In this document: positions 1 to 8,822 of the stretch, piece by piece
How positions within the stretch are numbered: position 1 is the stretch's first letter
Layout: each line of letters begins with the position of its first letter
NCBI GenBank assembly: GCA_964458775.1
Contig: CAYWLQ010000003.1
Location: forward strand, 21,334 to 85,333
Length of the DNA: 64,000 bases
Direction: 5' to 3'
From: CAYWLQ01 sp964458775
Lineage (GTDB): Bacteria; Myxococcota_A; Polyangia; JAAYKL01
Position numbers and translations under genes: made by a program
The notes under the pieces: model-generated
Databases searched by the model: none
Told to the model about the DNA's origin: nothing
The model's input: only the letters and a program-made list of their open reading frames with translations

Positions 1-810
1 TGCGAGCATTTCTGTTTGACGACGGTGGCCTGCCAAAAGCTGTTCTTTACGAATCTCCCTTTGTTCTTCGTAAAAGTCGTAGTTGCCCCCGTAAGAGGTT
101 ATGGATTTGTCTGCAACTTCAACGATTCGCGACACAATTCGGTTCATGAAATCACGATCGTGACAGGTCATAACCAGCGAACCTTTAAATGAAGAAGATA
201 ACCATTCTTCAAGCCATATAATAGATTCAATATCCAAGTGGTTAGTGGGCTCATCCAGCAACAGAACATCGGGATTGAGCGTTAAAATGCCCGCCAGTGA
301 AATGCGCATTTTCCATCCGCCGCTAAAAAAATCAACGGGGCGATGGTGATCCTCGGGCATTATGCCCAAACCGGTCAAAACTGTTGCTGCGCGATATTCA
401 AGATCATAACCGCCCCGATTTTCAAATTCCTCAACAGCATCACCATATCTAGACAACAGCTCGGCCATAGCATCGTCATCCATCGGCTCGCAAAGGGCGG
501 CTTCCATTTTCTTTATTTCTTCACCTAAAGCGATGACTTCGGCTGCAAACGACATTGTCTGTTCAATTGCGGTTTTGCCCGACATCTCACCTGTGTCTTG
601 AGAAAAATATCCAAGAACAGTTTTTTTGGGGATAGAGATATCTCCTGCATCGGGTTTTTCAATGCCGACAATTAATCGAAAAATCGTACTCTTACCCGCA
701 CCGTTAGGGCCCACCAAACCGATTCTGCTTTGGGGAGGAATTTGAAACCCCGCCTCTTTAAAAAGAATCTGCGAACCGTGTTGAACCGTAACATTAGATA
801 GCTGAATCAA
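1..810 (-). CDS. ABC-F family ATP-binding protein (partial, C-terminus outside window)
   Basis: The reverse strand reads without a stop from a TTG at 808-810 to the window edge, giving 270 residues of an ABC-F ATPase, a soluble ribosome-associated class with two ATPase domains and no membrane part. Visible are Walker A (GPNGAGKST), a signature (FSGGWKMR), Walker B (LLLDEPTNHLD) and the H-loop (TCHDRDF), followed by the start of the linker. The full family is about 520-650 residues, so the second ATPase domain lies outside. The TTG start is supported by GGAGG eight bases upstream and by homology beginning at MIQLSNV. Which ABC-F subgroup (Uup, EttA, YheS or an antibiotic-resistance type) cannot be told from this half. 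Confidence 0.9.
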   Translation of the reverse strand, partial: MIQLSNVTVQHGSQILFKEAGFQIPPQSRIGLVGPNGAGKSTIFRLIVGIEKPDAGDISIPKKTVLGYFSQDTGEMSGKTAIEQTMSFAAEVIALGEEIKKMEAALCEPMDDDAMAELLSRYGDAVEEFENRGGYDLEYRAATVLTGLGIMPEDHHRPVDFFSGGWKMRISLAGILTLNPDVLLLDEPTNHLDIESIIWLEEWLSSSFKGSLVMTCHDRDFMNRIVSRIVEVADKSITSYGGNYDFYEEQREIRKEQLLAGHRRQTEMLA

Positions 811-924
811 TAATTTTTCCTCCGTTCAAGGGGAACCTTTAAACACAAATCGAGACCTCTTTGCAACTACGGATGTTGTTCGATTTCGTATTTGTATTCT
901 TTGCAACGGCCGGTTTCTTTGACT

Positions 925-1015
925 GTGCCCGCCGTCGCGCTACGCGCTATGGCGAGGTTTGTGAACTTCGAAATCGATGATCTCGCCGAAGCCTTGGTGG
1001 AGGCGGACGAGATTA
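925..1015. other. GC-rich patch in an otherwise AT-rich spacer
   Basis: Between the ABC-F start and the rarA stop, about 90 bases are clearly richer in G and C than their surroundings. A plus-strand frame stays open through them into rarA antisense, but has no convincing start signal. The stretch could be a decayed coding or insertion-element end; I cannot name it. Confidence 0.3.
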
Positions 1016-1042
1016 GACAAACAGAAACAAGTTGCTGTTATT

Positions 1043-2368
1043 TTAATCCTCGTCGGCTTCGCCTCTTAGTCTTCGCAAATGAGCGGCAATTCTGGCTTCT
1101 ACTCCGGAATCTTGAGGAATGTAGTATTTGGCTCCGGCCAATTTTTCGGGAAGATATACTTCGCCTTTTGCGTAGCCGCCTTCGTTTGGAGGGTATCGAT
1201 AGCCTTCACCGTATCCCCATTGTTTCATCATTTTGGTCGGCGCGTTTCGTATTTTCATTGGAACCGGTAAAGGCCCGTGCTCGGCAATGTCTCGCTTGGG
1301 TCCGTGAATTGCGTTAACTTGAGCATTGGATTTCATCGCGCAGGCCAGGTAGGTACAGGCTTGAGACAGCGCATAGGCTCCCTCCGGCATTCCGACCCTT
1401 TGAAAAGCAGCGTCTGCTGCTATTGTTACTTGAAGTGCGTGAGGATCGGCATTGCCGATGTCTTCTGATGCAAAAATAATCATTCGCCTTAGAACAAAAA
1501 GAGGATCCTCGCCGGCATCGAGCATTCTAAACATCCAGTACAAAGCTGCGTCAGGATCAGATCCTCGCATACTTTTTATAAAAGCGGAGACAACATTGTA
1601 GTGTTCTTCTCCTGTCTTATCATATAACAAAGCCTTGGCTTGGGCTGTTTCTTCCACTGTCTTTATAGTTACTTTTTTGTCTGCGTTTAGGGCATGTTTA
1701 AACGACAATTCTAAATTTGTAAGAGCAAACCTTGCATCCCCTCTTGACATTTGAGCAATAAATAACAAGGCTTCATCATCAGCTTCGACACCCATTGTGC
1801 CCAAGCCTCTGTCAGTATCTGTTGCCGCTCTTTTTAGAATTTCTAAAACTGCCGCATCATCAAGGCACTCCAATCGAAATACTTTGCATCTGGATAAAAG
1901 AGCAGCAATTACCGAAAAAGACGGATTTTCTGTAGTAGCTCCCACCAAGGTTACCACGCCGGACTCTACTCCGGGCAACAGAGCGTCCTGTTGTGCTTTA
2001 TTAAATCGATGTATCTCATCAATAAAAAGAATAGTTTTTCTTCGATAGGAACGCCTAATTTCAGCAGCTCGCGCTAAAATTTCTCTAACCTCTTTAAGTG
2101 TGCCGTCAACTGCCGAAAACGGTGAAAAAGAAGCACCTGTGTGATTGGCAAGAAGTCGAGCCAACGTGGTCTTTCCGCTGCCCGGAGGTCCGAACAGAAT
2201 CATGGAGGGTACGCGATCTTCTTCTATCGCACGTCTTAGGAATTTTCCTGCGCCCAGTATATGTTCCTGCCCGCAAAATTCTTCTAACTTTCGAGGTCTC
2301 ATGCGGTCAGCCAGCGGAGTTAGCGTTTTGTCTTGCTTGGCTGAATGGGTAAAAAGATCATCAGACAT
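1043..2368 (-). CDS. rarA: Replication-associated recombination protein A (AAA+ ATPase)
   Basis: RarA/MgsA is a cytoplasmic AAA+ ATPase related to clamp loaders; it acts at stalled replication forks and with single-strand binding protein. The 441-residue product has the family length. Walker A (GPPGSGKT) is at residues 60-67, Walker B (LFIDEIHRFNK) around 114-124 and a sensor-1 stretch (GATTENPSF) around 143-151. The C-terminal half carries the family's tetramerisation region (conserved run NAIHGPKRDIAEHG). It stands alone, with ABC-F on the same strand downstream and the secreted protease upstream. Start MSDDLF is the first Met of the frame. Identification is firm. Confidence 0.96.
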   Translation of the reverse strand: MSDDLFTHSAKQDKTLTPLADRMRPRKLEEFCGQEHILGAGKFLRRAIEEDRVPSMILFGPPGSGKTTLARLLANHTGASFSPFSAVDGTLKEVREILARAAEIRRSYRRKTILFIDEIHRFNKAQQDALLPGVESGVVTLVGATTENPSFSVIAALLSRCKVFRLECLDDAAVLEILKRAATDTDRGLGTMGVEADDEALLFIAQMSRGDARFALTNLELSFKHALNADKKVTIKTVEETAQAKALLYDKTGEEHYNVVSAFIKSMRGSDPDAALYWMFRMLDAGEDPLFVLRRMIIFASEDIGNADPHALQVTIAADAAFQRVGMPEGAYALSQACTYLACAMKSNAQVNAIHGPKRDIAEHGPLPVPMKIRNAPTKMMKQWGYGEGYRYPPNEGGYAKGEVYLPEKLAGAKYYIPQDSGVEARIAAHLRRLRGEADED

Positions 2369-2472
2369 GCCGAATTTCTATCACGCTTGAACAAGCAGGG
2401 CAATCAGTGACCTTGTTTGAAAAAAAGATTGTATTTTGCTATTTGGATGTCTTTTACAGGTATCGGTATTCT

Positions 2473-5430
2473 TTAGTAAGTTTTAGTGATCAGACCGTCT
2501 TTCGCGAGGGAGAGAACTTGCTCAACTCCTATGATATTATTCTCCGCTCTTAAATACCAAGAACCGATTTTGGTTCCGTTTTGTTGTGAACCCCAAAGTT
2601 TGAATTGATTGGCGGCGGAAATTCCAACAATACCTAAGCCCCATGAGTTGCGAAGTATGATCACTGCCTGATTATCACCGTTCAAATTGCCGGTTCCGAC
2701 AATACTGTCGCTTGATGTTAGTTTCCAGCTGCTTGTACCGCCTCTGTTAGTGATTTTGGTATTATAAGCAATTAGGCCGATAGTTGTTAGCTTTTTATCA
2801 GGACCCAGCGTTACTATACCAAGACCCCAGTTAGAGCTGAGCAGAATATCATCTCTTCCGTCGCCGTTAAAGTCGTCTACTCCCTCAACCTTATCGTCAT
2901 TATTGTAAACCCAATCGCCTATTCGAGTATTTTTTTGATGCATGGCTATAGATTTGAGAGGAGTTATCGAGGAATCTTTTTTTAATATACCTATACCCCA
3001 ATTGCTGCGTACGATAATTTCATCTTTCCCGTCGCCGTCGAAATCACCTAGTCCTTCAAACTTGTCGTTGCTTCCAAGACGCCAATCACCAAGCATTGTA
3101 TCGTATTTGTGAACTCCGAGGCTGATAAGTTTTTTGAGGTCACTTGTACCCAGAATGCCGATGCCCCAAGGACTACGTACAAGAATGTCTTTTCTTGTGA
3201 CAGCTCTGAAACGACCCATCGCGACAATTTTATCGTTGGTTCCCCGTCGCCATTCTCCGACACTGGTATCATTGGGAATTATTTGGTGCTGAACGAGCTG
3301 ACCGTTTTTAAACTCTAATATACCAAGACTGTTTTTCGCGTCGGTGAAAATAAGCTCTGCTCCATCTTGACTGTCCAGATTTGCTACACCCAGGAAATTA
3401 TCTGTGCTTGAGAGTTCCCATGAACCTATTTTAGTTCCAAAAGGTATTGCCAGTTTGCTTTTCGGCGAATTACTATTAAAGCTGATCACCCCGATACCCC
3501 AAGAGCTGCGCAAAATGACATCTGTCTTGCCGTCATTGTCTACATCGGCTGTGCCTAAAACTTTGTGTGATAAAGAATATCTCCAGTCGCCTGCGAATTG
3601 ATCCTGTCTTAAGACACTTCCGGATAAAGTTAGCGCGGTTCCTGACAAAGCAAACACTCCCAAACCTGCAGGAGGAGTTTCATTGTCACACAAAGCCGAC
3701 TTGCCGTCGTTGTCGAGATCGTTAATGAGAAGATTAGGATTGGAGCGATACTGATAGCGGTCATATTTGTTTGGGCATGGATCACAGACATCTCCGATAC
3801 TGTCTTTATCCGAATCTTTTTGATCTTGGTTTGCATTATAAGGACAATTGTCAAAAAGATCGATTACTCCGTCAGTATCGCTGTCAACGAAGAAATTGGC
3901 GTCATCCTGATTAGGCGCTACGATCAGCTGGGAAGCATTGTTAATGCTAGTAGACATTTTATGACCCGTCATGTGCGTAAAAAACGAAAATGAATAGAGT
4001 TCTCGAACGAGATTTCGTTTGGTGCTATCGTTGTTGTCAATGTTGCCTGAAGTGCTTGGCGTTTGTACCAAAAAGAACTCATCTTGAGGTCTTTTATTTG
4101 CGGCTTGACCGGCTTGGCTGTCTGCATGGCTGTTTTTAATGATCCAATAGTCACCGCCTCCGGTTGTTGATTCAAGGTAACCGATGATAAGAACGCTGTG
4201 TCCGTGAGAGAGACAGTAGGTTTTATTGGAAACAGTTTTTTTGAAACCCTTACAGTCACCTTTGTCCAGTGCATCCTGAACAGGAATGGGCTGAAGCTTG
4301 ATAAATTTGTAAAGCGACTCTGTCGGTTTGCCGTCCAACGAGACATCTATAGCCTTTGGATTGTCTCCCCAATGCCAGCCGATGGATGTGCGGATCGGGA
4401 AACCGAATTTGATGTGATCCTTAATGAGCTGGTCGATGGAGGCATCATTTCCGGACTTGTCCAATGGTATTGCCGCACTTGGAGTAACAAATCGTGCTTG
4501 CTTCTTTTTTGCAGCATCCATCAAACAGTTGAAAATAGGCATAAAGCGCTTGCTCCAGATTCTATCTTTACAGACTTTTTCCGGTTTGTCAGGATCGCAT
4601 CCGTTCGGCAAGTTGGGATTGGCCAGATCGGCCAGCTCTTGCGATGTCAAAGCGGGCTCTTTGATATCTGCACAGTAGGTTGATACTGAACCGAAACGCT
4701 TTTGCAGCGCATATGCCATCTCAGGATGCCACTCACCCCAGTTAGGCCACAGTTCTGAATCTGGAAAGAACGCTTCGGTCGCTGCTCCTTGCCAAGCGCT
4801 GATTCCCTTGAGAACCGGGTTTGTGTCAAGGTTGTTGTGTTGAGTATACATCAACGTTCCCTCAGACAGATCGATGGGAAGAAAATCATTGGGATCTAAA
4901 GTATTGGGAATTTTGCTTCTAATAGCCATTCCCAGCATAATCTCCATTGCAGCAGCCATAGAGTATGTGGAACAGCTGCCTCCTCGTTGGGACTTCTCTC
5001 GTGATACAAAATTTCTGCCGTCGCAGGCGAGGAACGAGACCATTCTATAATCTTCAGGAGTTCCATTTTCATCCAAGTCTGCCTTAAATGAAACAGGAGA
5101 ACAAGCACCGGGAGAGGTCATGGAACGCAGACTAATTGAGGTGGAAGGAGGTCCTTGCGGTGAAGAAACAGGAATCATGTCTTTTCCCATATCGGGAGGA
5201 ATTGAAATAACTCTACTGATCTCATCCGGAGAAAGAGCTTTTACTTTGCCTACGAAAGACTTGCTTCCTGTTTTAGTATTTACGCTCGCGTTTTTTATCA
5301 TTTTGTCTTTGACCGTGTTTTGAGCCGAAGAGAAGAGCGGGACTGTTGAAAAAAACAGCAATGCGATGACTGTTGCGAGTAGTTTCGGCATTTGAATCCA
5401 AATCCATTGTGACTTGATGTTGAATTTCAT
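2473..5430 (-). CDS. Secreted papain-like (C1) cysteine protease with TSP3 calcium repeats and FG-GAP-like repeat tail
   Basis: A 985-residue exported protein. I place the start at the ATG at 5428-5430, which has AAGGAG seven bases upstream; a TTG at 5446-5448 overlaps that ribosome site. Order: signal peptide (about residues 1-37), a C1A-like peptidase domain, two thrombospondin type 3 Asp-rich motifs (DSDTDGVIDLFDNCP, then DSDKDSIGDVCDPCP), then about six repeats of about 65 residues built on DxDGKDExIxRSNWGIGIL, an FG-GAP/VCBS-like blade pattern. The likely triad is Cys153 (GGSCSTYS), His411 (HGHSVLIIGY) and Asn433 (WIIKNSH), as in papain; the usual CGSCWAF is changed to GGSCSTYS. It probably digests external protein and binds calcium and a surface ligand through the tail. 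Substrate unknown. Monocistronic. Confidence 0.82.
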   Translation of the reverse strand: MKFNIKSQWIWIQMPKLLATVIALLFFSTVPLFSSAQNTVKDKMIKNASVNTKTGSKSFVGKVKALSPDEISRVISIPPDMGKDMIPVSSPQGPPSTSISLRSMTSPGACSPVSFKADLDENGTPEDYRMVSFLACDGRNFVSREKSQRGGSCSTYSMAAAMEIMLGMAIRSKIPNTLDPNDFLPIDLSEGTLMYTQHNNLDTNPVLKGISAWQGAATEAFFPDSELWPNWGEWHPEMAYALQKRFGSVSTYCADIKEPALTSQELADLANPNLPNGCDPDKPEKVCKDRIWSKRFMPIFNCLMDAAKKKQARFVTPSAAIPLDKSGNDASIDQLIKDHIKFGFPIRTSIGWHWGDNPKAIDVSLDGKPTESLYKFIKLQPIPVQDALDKGDCKGFKKTVSNKTYCLSHGHSVLIIGYLESTTGGGDYWIIKNSHADSQAGQAANKRPQDEFFLVQTPSTSGNIDNNDSTKRNLVRELYSFSFFTHMTGHKMSTSINNASQLIVAPNQDDANFFVDSDTDGVIDLFDNCPYNANQDQKDSDKDSIGDVCDPCPNKYDRYQYRSNPNLLINDLDNDGKSALCDNETPPAGLGVFALSGTALTLSGSVLRQDQFAGDWRYSLSHKVLGTADVDNDGKTDVILRSSWGIGVISFNSNSPKSKLAIPFGTKIGSWELSSTDNFLGVANLDSQDGAELIFTDAKNSLGILEFKNGQLVQHQIIPNDTSVGEWRRGTNDKIVAMGRFRAVTRKDILVRSPWGIGILGTSDLKKLISLGVHKYDTMLGDWRLGSNDKFEGLGDFDGDGKDEIIVRSNWGIGILKKDSSITPLKSIAMHQKNTRIGDWVYNNDDKVEGVDDFNGDGRDDILLSSNWGLGIVTLGPDKKLTTIGLIAYNTKITNRGGTSSWKLTSSDSIVGTGNLNGDNQAVIILRNSWGLGIVGISAANQFKLWGSQQNGTKIGSWYLRAENNIIGVEQVLSLAKDGLITKTY

Positions 5431-5531
5431 AGCAAAATCTCCTTTCAATTATGACAGTACAAAATATTTTTAAACTGATTGCTTTAAGACGTCAGCTGTT
5501 TTTTTTAAACAAAGTGGAATTTTTTAATTGA

Positions 5532-6152
5532 TTATGCCAAAAAAACTTTACCGATTCTTTCGATCAAAGAAAAAATTATTTTTCCGGTTGCCCCCCATAT
5601 AACATGTTCATTTGCCTGAAAGCGGCAATCTTCGAAGATCTGTCCGTTGTACTCACGAGGTTCAAACAACCAGTTGCGTTTGTCTGATAATTCAAAAAGT
5701 GATACTTCAAAAACACTTTCAACTTCAGAGTCGGCCGGCCTATATTCAAACGGTTTAAGTACTATTCCCACTACAGGTGTAATCCAAAAATTTGTAATTG
5801 TTTTAATTCCCGGCAAATAGCCCAGTACACGTACATTGGATGGATCAAGACCTATTTCTTCATTTGCTTCGCGAAGAGCAGCAGCTCTATCATCTGCGTC
5901 GGACTCATCCCTAACACCCCCGGGAAGAGATACCTGTCCTTTGTGAGTAGCAACAGTCATTGTCCTACGAGTAAATATTACATTTACTCCGTTTTCCTTT
6001 GTTATAAACGCAACAAGAACAGCAGCAGGTATGCATGCCTTAGTATGATATGTGGGTTCATTGAGAAGATATGATTGTAGCAGTTGAATATGATTAGAGG
6101 ATAACATCATGTTTTCTTTCTTTATCATAAAGATATTTAAGAGTTTCCCCAT
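5532..6152 (-). CDS. Nudix hydrolase, CoA diphosphatase (NudL) type
   Basis: A cytoplasmic Nudix enzyme expected to split coenzyme A and its thioesters into phosphopantetheine and 3',5'-ADP. The Nudix box (PGGVRDESDADDR to REANEEIGL) has the one-residue-longer spacing seen in the NudL/UPF0035 branch, and the preceding FTRR plus HKGQVSLPGG matches the CoA-specific signature. The family is about 190 residues. Homology starts near MLSSNHIQL, so the real start may be the ATG at 6108-6110 or 6105-6107; none of the candidate starts has a good ribosome site. It lies between the protease and the zinc-ribbon gene, all on the minus strand, with gaps that argue against one operon. Confidence 0.85.
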   Translation of the reverse strand: MGKLLNIFMIKKENMMLSSNHIQLLQSYLLNEPTYHTKACIPAAVLVAFITKENGVNVIFTRRTMTVATHKGQVSLPGGVRDESDADDRAAALREANEEIGLDPSNVRVLGYLPGIKTITNFWITPVVGIVLKPFEYRPADSEVESVFEVSLFELSDKRNWLFEPREYNGQIFEDCRFQANEHVIWGATGKIIFSLIERIGKVFLA

Positions 6153-6316
6153 AAAAAGGCGGTTAGAAATATTTCTTCTGGAATCGGTTGAAAGATTCAG
6201 AAAACCCTCTCATGTTTATTCGTTCAAAGACAGAAGAATTAGGTTTTTGCATAAACTTCTACAAGAAGCTCAAATACAACTAACGGTCTTGGAATTGGGC
6301 AAAAATCTTATTAGGA

Positions 6317-7804
6317 CTATTTTTTGTTTTTTGTTTTCTTTGCGGCAATTTTGGCAGATTTTGCCGGATCGGCTTTTTTTGTTTTTGGTGTCTTTGCGGT
6401 TTTTGCAGCTACCTTGACTTCTTTTTCTATTTTCTTCCCTTTAGGGGGTTTGTCGGATTTTGTTTTGGTAACCCTATCTGACTTTTGGGTTTTGCCCGAC
6501 ATAACTGTTGCGGCTGCTTTACTTGGCTTAGATGAAACAATCTTATCCTTCTTTGGTGTTTTAGATGCTCTTGCCTTATTTAATGTCAGATTTGTTTCTC
6601 TTGAGGATAAAGGATTGTCTTTTTTGATCTTTTTAGATTCCTTTGAGGTTACTTGTTTGGAAGCTTTTTTTAAAGATATATCATTTTTTTTATCAGACTC
6701 TAAAACGGACTTTTTGGCAGTTTTTTTCTGTTCTCTCTTTTGTTTAGCATTATCAGCTTCTTCGGTTGTATTTTTAGGAGAAGCCTGTTCTTTTAAGGCT
6801 TTTTTCTCTAATTTCTTTATATTTTTGTCTTTTTCGGTACGGCTCAAAATTGCCGTTTCTTCTTCAAGCAAATAGAAGTCATTGTCGTCAGATACTATTG
6901 CGTCGATGTCAGTTGAAGTATCGGCAAGTTTTTTCTGTATTGAACGTTTCAAAGATTTCTTTAGAGCTGCTTTTCTTTCATCATCAGCTTCGCGAAGTGA
7001 AGGATCTTTTTTCTGCCTTTTCTGTGTTCCGTCTTCTGAATCAGGTTCGATTGCAGACTTTTTCTCTGTGATAGGTTCCCTTAATGTTTGAGGTTTAAGA
7101 TATTCTATGCGAGCAACCATCCGTCCGCAGGCAGGACACATTGCAATTTTTTCGCCGTTATTGAGCTTGGAAGCAATAGCGGTCGGCATTTGCATGCAGC
7201 ATACAGTACATACTCCGTCTCTTAGAATGGTTAGCCCGACTCCGGAACGGGAACTTTTCAATCTGTCGTAGAGTTTAAGTAGTAAGGAAGGAATTCCTTC
7301 AATCTCTTTTTCTCTTTGCTTTTCGAGTTCTTGAATTTCAAGTTGCAGTTTTAGAATTTCTGCTTCAGGTCCGTTGCTGTGATTTTCCAGCTCCTCGGTA
7401 CGTTCTGCAGCTCTTGCAACAGCGTCCTCTCTCTCTCTTCTCAGTCTTAGGAGCTGTTCTGCAGTTTCTTCTATAAGACTCTCTAACTTTTCTTCTTCTA
7501 TTTTGAGTGCTTCGGTTGATGAGCGTGTTCTCGGTTTAGGAGAACCCGCCTTGGTTGTCATTAATCCCTTAATAGCACTGCGAATATCCTCCAATGTATT
7601 CAAATACATTTGATTCTGATTCTCAGTAGAAACCACAGTATCGTCTATGTTAACTATTTCTGATTTAATTCTAGATAGTTCTATGTCTTCTTCTTTAGAC
7701 CGTTGATAGTATATATGAATCTGTTGGTCGAGCTTTCTAATTTTAAGGTCAGTGGCCTGAACCTTGAGTAATTGCTCGAGCAATTTAGCATTCCAATTTT
7801 TCAT
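6317..7804 (-). CDS. Coiled-coil and C4 zinc-ribbon protein with a long Lys-rich tail
   Basis: A 495-residue protein. Residues 1-185 are predicted antiparallel coiled coil; a C4 zinc ribbon follows (CTVCC, then CPACGR around 208-236), the arrangement of the DUF164/CT398 family, which is normally about 240 residues. The rest, about 250 residues, is very rich in Lys, Ser, Ala and Thr with many KK pairs (KKTAKK, KTPKTKKADP), like histone-H1-type nucleic-acid-binding tails. I place the start at ATG 7802-7804, six bases after GAGGG; a TTG lies one codon upstream. The core family is linked to tethering or RNA-related roles; the tail suggests DNA or RNA binding. Low-complexity sequence here creates long false frames on the opposite strand. 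Confidence 0.75.
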   Translation of the reverse strand: MKNWNAKLLEQLLKVQATDLKIRKLDQQIHIYYQRSKEEDIELSRIKSEIVNIDDTVVSTENQNQMYLNTLEDIRSAIKGLMTTKAGSPKPRTRSSTEALKIEEEKLESLIEETAEQLLRLRREREDAVARAAERTEELENHSNGPEAEILKLQLEIQELEKQREKEIEGIPSLLLKLYDRLKSSRSGVGLTILRDGVCTVCCMQMPTAIASKLNNGEKIAMCPACGRMVARIEYLKPQTLREPITEKKSAIEPDSEDGTQKRQKKDPSLREADDERKAALKKSLKRSIQKKLADTSTDIDAIVSDDNDFYLLEEETAILSRTEKDKNIKKLEKKALKEQASPKNTTEEADNAKQKREQKKTAKKSVLESDKKNDISLKKASKQVTSKESKKIKKDNPLSSRETNLTLNKARASKTPKKDKIVSSKPSKAAATVMSGKTQKSDRVTKTKSDKPPKGKKIEKEVKVAAKTAKTPKTKKADPAKSAKIAAKKTKNKK

Positions 7805-8038
7805 CAACGCCCTCTTTCAATTTTTATCTCATATACTAATCCGGATAAAATGTCAAAAATATCCTCATGTTGTAGTAATGATTATGTTATTTGTAAAATT
7901 TGGAATACCTTTAAATTCCATAATAACAACAATTTGGCATGAAAATTTTGCATAAACGGTTTAAAAGGTTTTTTGGTTGAAGCTTTCAAGGTTTCGGAGA
8001 TATCGAAAATTGTTTGATGTAATGGAGTCTTTTTAATT

Positions 8039-8791
8039 TTGTCTGTAATCCTTATAATTGCGGCGTTCTTATCAACAGGATTTATTTCTCAAAATAGTTT
8101 TGGATCGGACAATAACACACATAGTATACCGAACATGTATTATAAAGGCTCTGAGTCGTGCACTGCACGCACTGTATATAACAATGAACAAATATACAAT
8201 AAAAACAGCACTATTTATGTAGAACAAATAATAGAAGCTCTCAAAACCTCAATGTCTAAAGTTTTTTCAGTAAAGGGAGACTTTTCCCAAGGTATTGTCT
8301 GCAACGATTACAATGTGAATACCGAAATGAAAGGTGTTTTTGAAATAAAAAGACCGAACAAGTATCAGTTGAAATATTCTTATCCGGCAAAATACTATTT
8401 TATCTCAGACGGAAATAACTCTTTTTTTTACGATAAATCATATAACCGAGTATATGTAATACCAACTGAAAATAGTTTTTTGGCTGATGCATCATCGATC
8501 ATTTACGGTGTTATAACCGATAAATTTGAGATTGCTTATATGGGTTACCAAAATATAGGAGAAGAATCTCTCAAAGTCATTCGCGTGATACCCAAAGATA
8601 CCTATCCGTTAATAAAAGAATTTCTACTTACGGTATCCGACAAACCGCCCTTTATTAGGAGAATTACGGTAGTTGATCTTTCAGGATGTATAATTAAAAC
8701 GACTTTTAAGAATGTACGGTTTAATACAGGTGCTAAAGACAGCAGGTTTAAGTTTTCGCCTCCCAAAAATGCACAAATCATTACTCCTTGA
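8039..8791 (+). CDS. LolA-like outer-membrane lipoprotein carrier
   Basis: A 250-residue exported protein of the LolA fold, which carries lipoproteins through the periplasm from LolCDE to the outer membrane. An N-terminal hydrophobic segment (SVILIIAAFLSTGF) is followed by a family-like pattern: VKGDFSQ, MKGVFEIKRPNKYQLKYSYP, the YYFISDGNNSFFYDKSYNRVYV strand pair and a C-terminal VRFNTGAKDSRFKFSPP, the classical end of LolA. Start is a TTG at 8039, eleven bases after GGAG; this distance is long, so a different start is possible. A LolC/E permease lies far away at 57,974. Family assignment is good; whether it is the sole housekeeping LolA is unknown. Confidence 0.8.
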   Translation: MSVILIIAAFLSTGFISQNSFGSDNNTHSIPNMYYKGSESCTARTVYNNEQIYNKNSTIYVEQIIEALKTSMSKVFSVKGDFSQGIVCNDYNVNTEMKGVFEIKRPNKYQLKYSYPAKYYFISDGNNSFFYDKSYNRVYVIPTENSFLADASSIIYGVITDKFEIAYMGYQNIGEESLKVIRVIPKDTYPLIKEFLLTVSDKPPFIRRITVVDLSGCIIKTTFKNVRFNTGAKDSRFKFSPPKNAQIITP

Positions 8792-8822
8792 TTGTATTTC
8801 TTTTACAATTTCAGATTGATAT

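Noticed and set aside
892..1317. 141-codon plus-strand frame
   Set aside because: Most of it is antisense to rarA, with no ribosome site; kept only as a GC-rich patch.
6324..6875. 183-codon Phe-rich plus-strand frame
   Set aside because: Antisense of the Lys-rich tail of the zinc-ribbon protein.
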